Shown: piece after piece, positions 26,723-38,569 of the stretch
How positions within the stretch are numbered: position 1 is the first letter of the stretch
How the letters are laid out: the number at the start of each line of letters is the position of its first letter
Position numbers and translations under genes: made by a program
Assembly: GCF_014805685.1 (NCBI RefSeq)
Contig: NC_060896.1
Location: 8,490,889-8,554,888, forward strand
From: Silurus meridionalis
Lineage: Eukaryota; Chordata; Actinopteri; Siluriformes; Siluridae
Direction: 5' to 3'
Length of the DNA: 64,000 nucleotides
Notes under the pieces: model-generated
Seen by the model: only the letters and a program-made list of their open reading frames with translations
Told to the model about the DNA's origin: nothing
The model's database searches: none

Positions 26723-29700
26723 TCATTCTCAAAGTCCAACAGGCATGTGTTATGATAAACACATGTAAAAAGTGCACAGTCATTGTGGGTGGAAGCTACA
26801 TGCATTGCAGACATATCAAAACACTGCATCTTGCTGTACAGTTCAATCAGAAATAATTTGATCTCCTTTATAATAATTTGTGATTATGTCTCCTAGTGGT
26901 GTCTCATGTCTCCTAATATGATTCATGCTGATAAATCTACTTTGATTTTCGGTGGATACATGATTTATGGCATAATCTTCCTAAGCGATACCCTTGCTAT
27001 ATCACAAGAAGAAATCTGCTCCCTTTAACCCTTTACTGATAGACTTCTTTCCTTGATCCTGACTGTGTGGAATATTATTTCTTTAGAAATAAATGCATTT
27101 GCATACGCTGTACAATGATTTGAACCCTTTGCACTTGCACTTTACTTTACCCTCGATGACCTGCGGCTTGCTGAAGCCTGATATGTTGCCAACACACAGT
27201 TCTGTAATCGATTCTGTGCTGATGAAGTGTTTGGCCATATTTCTTCTAACTCTGATACGAAACGTGTAACGCCAGAAACTTCTTTTAAACTAAAGACAAA
27301 TATGAAGCTGTGGCAACTGAAGCCTGAACTGAGGCTGGCAAATTGCCTCTTTAGCTGCAGATATAAATTCTCCAATCTGATTGGTCAAAATAAGTTTACA
27401 TGTTTTATAACAGCAGTTCTAACAGTGCTGGCTATAATTCTTATAATATGCATTATGATGCATTTGCTATAATACAGATGACATAGTGTATAATCATTGA
27501 TGTGATGATGCGTTCTAGATTTTTGGAAGAATTCTCCAATGCCAGTTCTTTGTAAGTTCTAAAAACAGGCTTTGCAAACATTTAAAGGAAACTACATAGA
27601 GATAAAAAGTATGAAGTGCATAATTAAATAATACATGTTTTGTTTTGACCAATTCTCAGCATTGTTTGATGACCTACCATGTCAATAGAGTGGTTTTACA
27701 GACAAATAATTATGTTTGTAATATAGTATAATATATCATTTTAACACCACCATAATACCCCCCTGCCCTTATAGTGACAGTACTATAAATTAAAAAAAAA
27801 GAACAAATAGTAATGTGTGATTTTTCTCACTCACCATATCTCCATAGATCTCATCTGCTAGGATAGGGAGACAGTGTCTTGAAGCAACTACAGCACAGCA
27901 TAAATAAATAGATTAATATTCATGAACAAAGAGAGCTGTCTAAAGTAAAATACAGAAACAACTCAACATAATCAAATAGACCAAGCTGTCTGAATAAATG
28001 AAACACACCTGAGAGGATGTTCTGCAAGTGCTCTTTGGTAAATACAGAGCCACAGGGGTTAGATGGGTTGTTGACAATCAGACAGGTTGTCTTCTCATCA
28101 ACCAGACTCTCCAAGTGTTGGAGATCAATCTCCCAGGACTTCTCTGGCTAAAGACAAAGAAAATCATGTTCTTTTACACACAAGGAGAAATGCTTTATCT
28201 GAGTAAATTCAACACTGAGTGGTATTTATTATCATAGTTAATGGTTGACAGACAGCTTTTAATAGAGTTGACTGATTTCCTCTTACATGCACTGCATTTA
28301 TATACTTTCATTAAACTGCAAAGCTAAAAATTGACATGTGCCATTGTTGATGTATTAAAAATAACTGCAAACTTGGAATTGTATTTATTTCTTTGCTAGA
28401 TATGTTGATGTATGTCCACATTATTTAAAGAGGAATAAACAATAGTCTGTTATGATGTGGCTCATTATAAGTAGCAAGTATCATTGTTAATGTCTATGTA
28501 AGATTACTGCAAACATCGTTCCACATGATTTATCAGCACAATACCTAATGACCGCGTATGAATACACAGACATCATTTGATATCACCAGAAATCACCCAC
28601 TTTCCCGATTGATAAAAAAAAGTTCTAACTTAATCACTTCTTATTGTTAAATCATATTTAACTGTGTTTTTTAAAATAAGATTACATACCAGTAGGTTGT
28701 ACAATTTGACCTGGATGCCCATCGATACAGCTAGAGTTTTGTATAGAGAAAATCCAGGGCAAGGAACTAAGATATTGTCTCCTGGATTACACAGAACACT
28801 GGTGGCCAACTCAATAGCCTGGCTACATCCACTGGTCAGGATCACATCCTATGGAGAAAAAACACATTTAGGATTTTTACATTTTATACTGTTGATGATA
28901 TCTATTTTATATGATAGAGAAATCCTGAAACAGGCTTGCTCACATTAGCTTCCAATGGTGCGCTTGGCTGTCTGTAAAAGTTTGCCACAGCCTCTCTGCT
29001 CTTATGGTAACCTGATAATAATAATAACAATAATAAGATCAGAACAATGTTTAACATTTTAATGCACACATTTAACTTGCAAATAATAATACAATACACA
29101 AGTTTCGGGTAAAAAAATAAATGCAGGGAAAACCATTGATAAATGAGTTTTTAAATAAATGAGATTTTTTCCCTGTCATTATTTTTCTTTAGATTGAGCA
29201 GGCTTGGATGTGCGATGTCTCACCCACTGATGGAGCATAACCATTGTATTTGTGTGAATCGACAGCTTTCTTCACAGCCTGCAGCACACTTTCATCTGTA
29301 GGCAAGTTTCCAAATACTGTAGGATCACCTGAGGAAAACAAATGGAAGCACAATCTCAGACACTGGATTTAGACTTTAAAGATTACCCACCACACAATAT
29401 TGTAATATATATGGTTAAGGCAAAGTGTAAAAAATGGCAGTATGTTTTGATTAATATTGGATGAAAACAGCTCTGTTAATATTGTGGAGTGAAACACTAG
29501 GTTTATATAAATGCACTTATTCCAATAGTTATTATTCCTAAAGTATATAAAGAAAAAAACCAACATAAAAACAAAAAGAGAAACTTGTATGGCAGACAAT
29601 GCATGTTACTAAGAATAAATGGAATATTATGTTTTGTTCTTTAGCAATAAAAATTATTATTAATATGGTGACTTCTTCTTCTATAGCTGTGTGAAAATAA

Positions 29701-30062
29701 GGTAAAATAAGCTGTGTGAAAATAAGGTATATGAGGGATTGTCTGATCAAAGTGAATTATAGGTTGTGTTGTTCTGCTGTCTTACCGATGGACAGGGCGA
29801 TCATGGGTTTGTCCGGGTTCGGGATGAGCTTCATGCCGTCGACTATAGCACGGATGGGATTCAGGGTGTTCTTGGCCATCTCCGACGCCCGCACACTCCA
29901 GCGCTGACCGCGGGCTCGCAGTTTCAGGGCGCTGATCGAGTTCCCGTTAAGGACGGTGACCCCGTTCCCGTACATGACGCTGTCGCCGTTCACTCCGTTC
30001 ATTCCGTGACCAATAAACGTTTTATCTCCGTGAAAACCGTTCATTTTCCCGACACGTGCCAT
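25016..30062 (-). CDS. tat: Tyrosine aminotransferase (11 exons)
   Basis: PLP-dependent enzyme that transfers the amino group of tyrosine to 2-oxoglutarate, the first step of tyrosine breakdown. Coding exons on the minus strand: 29786-30062, 29224-29328, 28944-29011, 28690-28848, 28009-28147, 27835-27887, 25900-26052, 25683-25811, 25516-25599, 25314-25412 and 25016-25156. All are GT-AG and in frame; total 468 aa (human 454). Key motifs: [43 protein letters not shown] and [16 protein letters not shown]; Lys294 in GGLAKRW is the expected PLP-binding lysine. The N-terminus up to about residue 45 is rich in Gly and Asn ([18 protein letters not shown]) and is longer than in mammals. Intron 6 (26053-27834) holds a (CT)n tract at 26679-26719. 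Identification is secure. Confidence 0.97.
26679..26719. repeat. (CT)n microsatellite in tat intron 6
   Basis: About 20 CT units. Confidence 0.95.
29685..29734. repeat. 25-bp tandem duplication in tat intron 1
   Basis: Two adjacent copies of a unit beginning AGCTGTGTGAAAATAAGGTA, at 29685 and 29710. Confidence 0.85.
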
Positions 30063-30121
30063 TTTCTCTAAAGCATAAACCAAACAAAAATACAAACAAA
30101 CAACATTTATAAATAGATGCA

Positions 30122-30228
30122 ATAATAATAATAAGAATAATAATAATCATCATCATCATCATCAAATTCATAATAATAATGATGATGATAATAATATTTA
30201 AATATATAATATTATTATTATCATGCTA

Positions 30229-30268
<40 letters not shown>
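30122..30268. repeat. (ATT)n/(ATC)n trinucleotide tract upstream of tat
   Basis: Mixed AAT, ATC and ATT triplets with a clean (ATT)n run at about 30227-30268, 60-200 bp upstream of the tat start codon. Confidence 0.93.
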
Positions 30269-30269
30269 G

Positions 30270-32090
30270 ATGATGCAGCACGTTGTGCATCTCACAAACC
30301 CTAACTAACTGGTTTCCAGAATGTTCTGGCAACATGCTTGTATGCTTTCAAAATTTGCTTTCTGAAATAAAAGAAAGCATTTTTCCCCCTTAACTCCATT
30401 TGGCTTTTCCCTGAAAGCATAAAATTATTTGTTTTGTTTCTTCTAACATCCCAATGCAATGCAATGTTTCAACTGATGAAACTGCTAAGAAACCCTTCTT
30501 TAATGTTAGGAGAACATTCACACTCAGATAACCCCAAACCAACCTACCATAATTCAGAAAAAGATATCTGATAATATATGATATATGATATATGATAATT
30601 TCTTCATACCAATAGTGCAAAAGCAATAAAACAAATAAACAAACAAAAAAAATGTATCCACAATTTTTTATAAATGTGAAACCCACAAATATCTAAATGA
30701 ACCAAACAACTTGCAACATTACCAACTGTTAAATATTTAGTATCATATGCATTGTGTAATTCTAAAATTATTAATGTATATACTAGTAATATGGTTATTA
30801 GAAGTACATTAGACATGCTTGTACATGATTAAAAATAATAAGATAAATACCTTTAATTACCTTAAATAGTCTCAATAGAATTTGCCCCGACTAGAATCCG
30901 ATTGAATTGTGAAATGCATTGTGTGGTGTTGTGGCCAGTTTTATAGACAAAAATGCCTGGCTATATTACCTATGTTTTCATTGGTGGAAACTGAGGGCTG
31001 TACCACACACCCCACTTGCATAGCCAACAACGTAAAACAGATGCAAAAGATAGTTAATTGGAACTTTCCAAGAACTGCAATTAGACATGTGATCTGAACC
31101 AGATGATCATTCCCAATATGTTCATCACAAGATGATTTTGTGGTGCATAAATTGTGAACAAAATCAAGAGAGGATCAATTTATTCTTAGCAAATCAATGT
31201 TGCTGGCTGAAGTGAACAAAACTGATAACATCCATGCAGTGATTATACATTCATCTTCTATCTCATTCAGTTTCAAAATGAATCTGGAACATATCCCAGG
31301 GTATGTGGTGGCAATACATTATAGATGGACAATCACAGAGCACCATACACAGATCTACAAACACATTTACACATTGAGCTCATTTAGAGTAGAGGGTTTA
31401 GCTATTGTTATGTTTTTTTGTGGAAGAACATGAAAGCCCTGATAGAAACTGAAATGGACACAGGTGAATATGAAATATAAATTCTAAGAATAACCACACA
31501 GGATTGAACCAGAGACCATGCTGATGTTCTGTAGACTTTTCCTCATTGCTCTCAGTAACAATTCATAGTGGAAGGCTGAGGGTAAAAGGCAAAACATCTG
31601 CCCTGCACATGCTACAGTTACGTCAACTAGTGCTGTTTAGCAAATACATAGAGGGATCGAGTTACATAAGCTAAGTAAACAGATGGGCAGTGTTTTTAGG
31701 AGATGTAATAAGTGTTGTTGGCTTATGGTTAAACACACTTTATATTGTGAGCATGTATGTGGCTGGACACAACAACAGAAGTAAAGAATAAAATAGAAGT
31801 ACAGCATAATACTAATATCTAAGAGCAACACACCTTTTAAAGGGTCCCAGTCTTGTGTATTTTAGAGTTGCTTCTGCTCTATTGTGCACACATATACACA
31901 CAAACCAATATTCTTTGTTTATATTCTCAATATGTGTGAATTCATAATAAATCACATATAAATCACTACAACTTTAAATAAGATCTGGGGATAATACCAT
32001 GAGAACAGTGATTTGGAATTATTAGAAAAAGAGTCTGTGCAGGAGTTGTAAGACTGTAGAGAGAGAGATGAGATGCACTGTTAATTAGTG
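30270..32090. other. tat upstream region, no gene seen
   Basis: AT-rich sequence without exons I can recognise. A non-coding first exon and promoter of tat may be here but no distinct signal shows it. Confidence 0.4.
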
Positions 32091-32099
32091 ACGGGTTCA

Positions 32100-32805
32100 A
32101 TAAAATATTGGAAGGTGAGTGGATGTCTGAGGAATGGATCAAGGATCAGCTCTGAGCCCTTTCCTATTTGCAGTGGTGATGGACAGGTTGACGGATGAGG
32201 TCAGACAGGAGTCTCTATGGACCATGGAGTGTGTGATAGGGAAGTGAAGAAAAGAGTGCAGGCAGGGTGGAGTGGGTGGAGAAGAGTGGCAGGAGTGATT
32301 TGTGATAGAATACCCTTCTTCTGCAAGAGTGAAAGGGAGGGTTAATAGGACTGTGGTAAGACCTGCGATGTTGTATGGTTTAGAGACAGTTGCACTGAGT
32401 AAAAGACAGGAGGTGGAGCTGGAGGTAGCAGAGCTGAAGTTGTTGAGGTTTTCGTTGGGAGTGACGACTATGGACAGGATTAGAAATGAGTTAATTAGAG
32501 GGACAGCGCATGTACAACATTTTGGGGACAAAGATAGAGAGGCCCGATTTAAGATGGTTTGGACATGTTTAGAGGAGGAACATGGGGTATATCGGTAGGA
32601 GAATGCTGAGGATGGAGCCACCAGGAAGGAGGAAAAGAGGAAGGCCAAGGAAGAGGTTTATGGATGTGGTGAAGGAAGACATGCAGGTAGTTGTTTTAAA
32701 AGAGGCAGATGTAGAGGACAGTGTAGTATGGAGACGGATGAACCGCTGTGAAGCAGCCGAAAAAAGAAGAAGATTAGTAATGGGAAGATCGGATCGTTTT
32801 AGGGA
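32100..32805 (+). mobile_element. RTE-like LINE 3' fragment
   Basis: Plus-strand relic. The C-terminal frames read MDRIRNELIRGTA, GYIGRRMLRMEPPGRRKRGR and RFMDVVKEDMQVV, the same C-terminal region as in the copies at 12401 and 35812. It is broken by stops and frameshifts, and no YADD motif is visible. Confidence 0.8.
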
Positions 32806-32901
32806 CTTGGTTTCCTTAAATTTCGTTCATCAAAATGATTGCATAATTTAATCGATTTTGTTTCTTTAATCATCTTTATAGCATATATATATATATATAT
32901 A

Positions 32902-34488
32902 CAGTGCCCTCCACAATTATTGGCACCCCTGTTTAAGATGTGGTCGTGGACTTCAAAAAATTCTCCTTTTTTTTAAAACAACATAGAACCCAAATGCAAA
33001 AAAAGAGAAAAATCCAACCTTTTATTTAAGTACATTACTTTGGTGGTAAAAAAATCACACATTTAGAAAATAAAAAAAAACTTGAAATCATGTGTGCCAC
33101 AATTATTGGCACCCCTGATGTTAATACTTTGTACAACCTCCTTTTGCCAACAAGACAGCACTTAATCTCCTCCTATAACATTTCACAAGATTGGAGAACA
33201 CAGAGAGGATTTTGACCATTCTTTGCACAATCTTTCTAGATCATCCAGTGTCCTGGGTCCTCTCTTATGCACTCTTCTCTTTAGCTCGCCCCACAGGTTT
33301 TCGATTGGGTTGAGGTCTGGGGACTGAGATGGCCATGGGAGGACCTTGAGTTTGTGACTGCTGAACCACTTTTGTGTAGATTTTGCCACATGTTTTGGAT
33401 CATTATCCTGCTGAAAGACCCAATGACGACCCATCTTCAGCTTTCTGGCAGAGGCCATCAGGTTTTTATTTAAAATATCCTGGTACTTCAAAGCGTTCAT
33501 AATGCCATGCACCCTAACAAGGTTCCCAGGGCCTTTGAAGAGAAACAGGCCCACAGCATCACAGATCCTCCACCATACTTCACGGTGGGCATGAGGTGCT
33601 TTTCGGCATACTCATCTTTTGTTTTATGCCAGACCCACTTAGAGTGTTTGTTGCCAAAAAGCTCAATCTTAGTCTCATCTGACCAAAGCACACGATCCCA
33701 GTTGAAGTCCCAGTACCGCTTAGCAAACTCCAGACGTTTACGTTTGTGAGTGTTAGTGAGAAAAGACTTTTTCCTTGCATGCCTCCCAAACAGCTTGTTG
33801 GCATGTAGAGAGCGTCTGATGGTTGTTTTGGAGACTCTGTGACCCCAAGATGCCACTCTTTGATGCAATTCTGTGACGGTGAGCTTGGGAAATTTTTTTA
33901 CTTCTCTTACCATCCTCCTCACTGTGCGTTGTGGCAAGATAAACTTGGGACCTCTTCCAGCCTTGTTTGTCACTGTTCCAGTTGTTTTAAACTTCTTAAT
34001 GATTCCTCTGACTGTAGATACCGGCAAGTTAAGGCGAGTGGCTATTTTCTTGTAGCCATTGCCTGACTTATGAAGGTAGACACACATCTGCCTTACTTGC
34101 ATGGTGTGTTCTCTTGTTTTTGCCATGTTGACAAATGGGTAAGAGAATTAGGCCTCTGTGTCTTGTCATATTTATACCCCAGGGAAACAGGAAATCATGA
34201 ATTACTAATTAAAAGTCCCTAGATACCCTGACCAACCTTAGCAACTACAGAAAAATATATAAAAAAAAAAACAATTAAATTTTTCAGAGGAATTGTTAGG
34301 GGTGCCAATAATTGTTTTTTTTCTAAATGTATGATTTTTTTTACCACCAAAGTTATGTACTTAAATGAAAGGTTGGATTTTTCTCTTTTTTTGCATTTGG
34401 GGTATATGTTGGTTTAAAAAAAAGGAGAATTTTTAGAAGTCCACGACCACATCTTAAACAGGGGTGCCAATAATTGTGGAGGGCACTG
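32902..34488 (-). mobile_element. Nearly intact Tc1-like transposon with IR/DR ends
   Basis: A 1587-bp element with long inverted terminal repeats of about 200 bp starting CAGTGCCCTCCACAATTATT at both ends. Each end holds two direct copies of ACAATTATTGGCACCCCT (left 32913-32930 and 33099-33116; right, inverted, 34298-34315 and 34460-34477), the IR/DR layout of Sleeping Beauty-type elements. It sits inside a TA microsatellite, so the TA target duplication cannot be separated from the repeat. The transposase is on the minus strand with one frameshift. Confidence 0.93.
33183..34126 (-). pseudogene. Tc1-like transposase with one frameshift
   Basis: DDE transposase. The first part (34126 to about 33535) has the paired helix-turn-helix DNA-binding region (MAKTREHTMQVRQMCVYLHK, SGNGYKKIATRLNLPVSTVR) and the first catalytic Asp in VLWSDETKIELFG. 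The second part (about 33540 to 33183) is in another frame and has the second Asp in VFQQDNDPKH and the Glu in SPDLNPIENLWGELKRRV. The spacing from second Asp to Glu is 34 residues, the D34E of Tc1. The frames break within a G/C-rich run at about 33530-33537, consistent with loss of one base. Otherwise the reading is open, so this is a young copy. Total length is about 315-330 aa, close to the usual 340. Confidence 0.92.

Positions 34489-34492
<4 letters not shown>

Positions 34493-34547
<55 letters not shown>
34493..34547. repeat. (TA)n microsatellite split by the Tc1-like element
   Basis: TA tract directly right of the transposon; its left counterpart is 32883-32901. Confidence 0.95.
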
Positions 34548-34550
<3 letters not shown>

Positions 34551-34914
34551 TCACGTTACAAAAGAACGAACAACTCGGACTAGAGGAGTTGAGAGGTAAA
34601 CTTCTGTACTCAATTATGTTTCCTGTACACAACCTATGGAGATTTTGCTATTCTTTGCTCATGCATGTCGAGGTGAAAATGAACAACTAACACTTTGAGA
34701 TTCTTCTGAGTCACATTAAAGACTTGTTTAAATAATTAATTAATTATGTTCCATCATAATTAATTGCATACATAATTTTATGGTGGAACAGCGTGTGTGA
34801 GAGGTTTTGAATGCTGCATCTGAGCCCTTTGTAGTCCCGAATAAACAAGAAGGTGCAATGCAATGCTGGCTAACGTGCCATTTTTTATCTAATTCATAGT
34901 AAATTATAATTCAA

Positions 34915-36075
34915 ATGGCAGTGGTGAACACTTATTTTAAGAAGAAGGAGGATCATAGGGTGACGTATAAGAGTGGAGAAAGGTGCACAGAGGTGGACTA
35001 TGTTCTATGCAGGAGATGTAACCTGAAGGAGATTGGAGACTGTAAGGTGTTGGTGGGGGACAGTGTAGATAAACAGCATCAGATGGTGGTCTGTAGGATG
35101 ATTTTAGAGGTGAAGAAGAGGAGGAGAGTGAGGACTGAAAGAAGAATAAGATGGTGAAAACTTAAGGAGGAAGACTGTAGTGTGAGTTTCAGGGAAGAGG
35201 TCAGACAGGGGCTCAGTGGTGTTAAATAGGTGCTGGATGATTGGGCAACTACTGCAGAAGTGATAAGGGAGACAGCTAGGAAGGTTCTTGGTGTGACATC
35301 TGGAAATAGAAAGAAAGACAAAGAGACGTGGTGGTGGAAATAGGAAGTGTAGGACAGCATAAGGAGAAAGAGGTTGGTGAAACAGAATTGGGATCGACAG
35401 AGTGATGAGAAAAGTAGGTAGGAGTACAAGGAGATGTGGCAGGAGGTGAAGGGGGATGTGGTGAAAGCCAAGGAAAAGGCATATGAGGAGCTGTATGAGA
35501 AGTTGGATGGTGTAGAGATGGTGAAGCAGGAAGTGGATAGGATTAGTAAGGAGGAAGTGAGAGCAGTGATTAAGAGGATGAAGAGTGGAAAGTCGATTGG
35601 AGCAGATGACATACCGGTAGAAGCATGTAGATGTTTAGGAGAGATGGCAGTGGAGTTTTTAACCATATTGTCTAACAAGATTTTGGAAGGTGAGAAAATG
35701 CCTGAGGAATCGAGAAGGAGTTTGCTGGTACCGATCCTTATGAATAAGGGAGATGTGCAGACCTGCAGTAACTATAGGGGAATAAAGTTGATCAGTCACA
35801 CCATGAAGTAATTGGACAAAGTGAGAGAGGCCCAAATGAGATGGTTTGGACATGTGCAGAGGTCGGACATTGGGTATATCGGTAGGAGAATGCTGAGGAT
35901 GGAGCCACCAGGAAGGAGGAAAAGAAGAAGACCAAGGAGAAGGTTTATGGATGTGGTGATGGAAGACATGCAGGTAGTTGATTTAAAAGAGGCAAATGTA
36001 GAAGACATGGAGTATGGAGACGAATGATCTGCTGTGGCGACCTCTAATGGTAGCAGCCGAAAGAGGAAGAAGATA
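34915..36075 (+). mobile_element. RTE-like LINE fragment, internally deleted
   Basis: Plus-strand relic with the end of the endonuclease domain (GERCTEVDYVLCRRCNLKEI), the linker, the start of reverse transcriptase (KSGKSIGADDIPVEA, NKGDVQTCSNYRGIKL) and then, after a deletion near 35805-35815, the C-terminal RWFGHVQRSDIGYIGRRML part. Motifs A to C of the RT are gone. Several stops break the frame. Confidence 0.85.
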
Positions 36076-36109
36076 TTAAATTAAAATTAATCATGTGTTT
36101 TGGTTTTGT

Positions 36110-37734
36110 ATAACAGTAGAGATCATTGAGTTGTTAGTATGAGCCTTCTGTCTTCACTGCTGCGTTTTTTATTCAATCCAAAGCGTTTTTTTTTTTTTGG
36201 GGGAAATTTAAACACTTTAATTTCCAACAGCAATTTAGTTCCTGGTCTGAGTGAGCAACATAATCCTAGTTTTAAATTGGACATCTTTAATTGCAAGAAT
36301 AAATAACCTTTTGCAATATTGCCGTGTACAAGTCGTCTTCCACCAATGTTTTGAATGAAGTCCCCCACAACGCACCATTGGTGAGAAAAATGGCATGTTA
36401 GAATTTGCCTAAGAACACAACAATTGGCACAAAGAGAACGCCATAGCATTCTGTGGTCTGTTTAGAGTAAAAAAAAGTTATTTTCGGGTCTAGTGGTAAT
36501 TTCAAGTAAAGTTAAATCTTTAAAAAAATTAAATAATAATAATTCAGTTTATAACTATTTGAGAAGTGTTACTGCTATTGTTTGAACATAATTTTTTTTT
36601 GCTTCCTGTAAACTTGATAATTTGTTAATGCTTTGTTTTAGAATTGAATCTGATCTAAAATTTTCACTGCATTTGAAACATTGCACTTTTATTCACATGC
36701 TTCTATTTGAACAAAAACTGTGCACGTTGTGTAATAATTTGGTCTTGAAAACATTTAATAGATCAGTCCAAGTACAAATTCCCGCTTAATGTACTTAGCT
36801 AACTAACTGAATCAGAAGACATCTGAACCTTTGGGTTGTAAATGAGAAATAAGAAACAGTAAATGGTCACAAAATTATTTGTTCACCAAGGTCACTGCAT
36901 GTAAAAGGTTGGTTTGGCTCAATGAAAAATCCAGAGCAGAATGTCCTTAAACATCACAATTTAAACATCAAAACAGGCACCGCTTTAGAGAGCCAACACA
37001 AACATCCAAATAGCCTTGAACCTCACGTCATTGTTATGTAAAATGTGATTGGGCCTAAAAATGGTGCATCGTATTTGCCTTGAAATGTAAGCGGGTTGTT
37101 GTTTCAAGATTCATTTTTGATAGACTTTTCTTGGTACCATAACTGTAGCACAGGACATCTGTCCAAAATTAAAGAAAGGTAAAGACAAAAAAATTACAAG
37201 AGGACCTACAGACCTACAACAACATTAAAGCAGCTGCAAAAAAAGGCATGGCTGCTTCAACAAAGTAGTTAAAGGGTGCAAGAACACAAACAGGTAATTT
37301 TTTTTTCCTAAAAAAATTTCCATTTGTTATTACTTGAATTTTGTAGGATGCTACATAACATTATGGAAATCATAACAAGATCTGATAAGATATATATTGG
37401 TTAATAAAAAAACTATTTTAACAGGGGTATGTAGACTTTTCATATTCCCTGCATAATATTTTAACTATTTCTTATTCGTGATGAAGAAGAACGCTGGTGA
37501 AACCGAACACAATCAATGCCTTTATTTTGTCACAAGTGTATGCAATATCTTCTAACAAATCTAGTTACTCAGTAATCTACAGCTGTCAAATCCAGTGTCA
37601 ACAAACTTTGTTTAATAAATGTGATAACCCTTGAACTCCACAGACAGAAGTACAAATATTCATGAATCAGCAGTAAATGCAATCACCTGTGGGCTACGTG
37701 CAACGTTTCATAGCTGTGTCAGATTGGCATCAGG

Positions 37735-37735
<1 letters not shown>
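36110..37735. other. Gene-free region with a degenerate Tc1-like relic
   Basis: No gene seen. The stretch about 36800-37455 ends ACAGGGGTATGTAGACTTTT, which resembles the end of a Tc1-like element common in fish, and contains a decayed transposase N-terminal region; no intact frame. Confidence 0.45.

Positions 37736-37736
<1 letters not shown>

Positions 37737-37819
<83 letters not shown>
37737..37819. repeat. (AC)n microsatellite
   Basis: About 40 AC units with two ACTC interruptions. It is followed by the GTGGGGAC motif twice (37851 and 37870), a sequence often next to (AC)n in fish. Confidence 0.95.
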
Positions 37820-37824
<5 letters not shown>

Positions 37825-38569
37825 TTGTTTTTGCTACATGGTGGGGACTTCTGACTGGGTGGTTACTCGTGGGGACACCAATTTTTAAATACATTTAGGC
37901 CACAATTTTTAAGTCTCTTTTGGATTTTTTATTCCTAAAAATCATCTTTATTTTCAGAAATACACATGTTTTGAGAGCTCAATTTTTGTCTGTTTTTTCT
38001 ATTCTGGTGGGGGCGTCCCTATTTTGTCTTACCACCAACCACCTCTAGGTGTCACTATTATAAATTATCTGCAGATTATCCAATTTATATGCAATTATAA
38101 CTGTGTATAACATTAACGAAGATGAAGACTTATTTCAGACCATAACTAAAGTGTTGTTTAAATGGGAGAATTTAAATGTTTTTATTTTTTTTTTATTTTG
38201 CTTTTCACTTTTCCCATCATATCTTGTATTTGAATAGACAATTTCTAAGAAAGTAAACAGTAAAAAAGCCTTACCGCACTTCCTGCTTAACACATTCCAT
38301 TCTTTTCAATTCCGAGAGTCTGAAAAGTTCCACATTTTGGTATCTAGAACACTCATGTTATATGACAAGCAGGAAATGTTCGTGTTTATTTACACCATCA
38401 TGGTCTAAAATAAATAATGATCTGTGCATACTGGAATCTATTTAAATTATAATAGAACATGCATGTGATCAAACGTGTTGCAAGATATATTGCCATATAA
38501 TATATCTATATAAATATTAGGTAGAAGTAGAAGATATTTGATGTACAACCATGATTAAAATTTTTACTT

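Noticed and set aside
37631..37898. His-Thr repeat frames
   Set aside because: Read-through of the (AC)n microsatellite.
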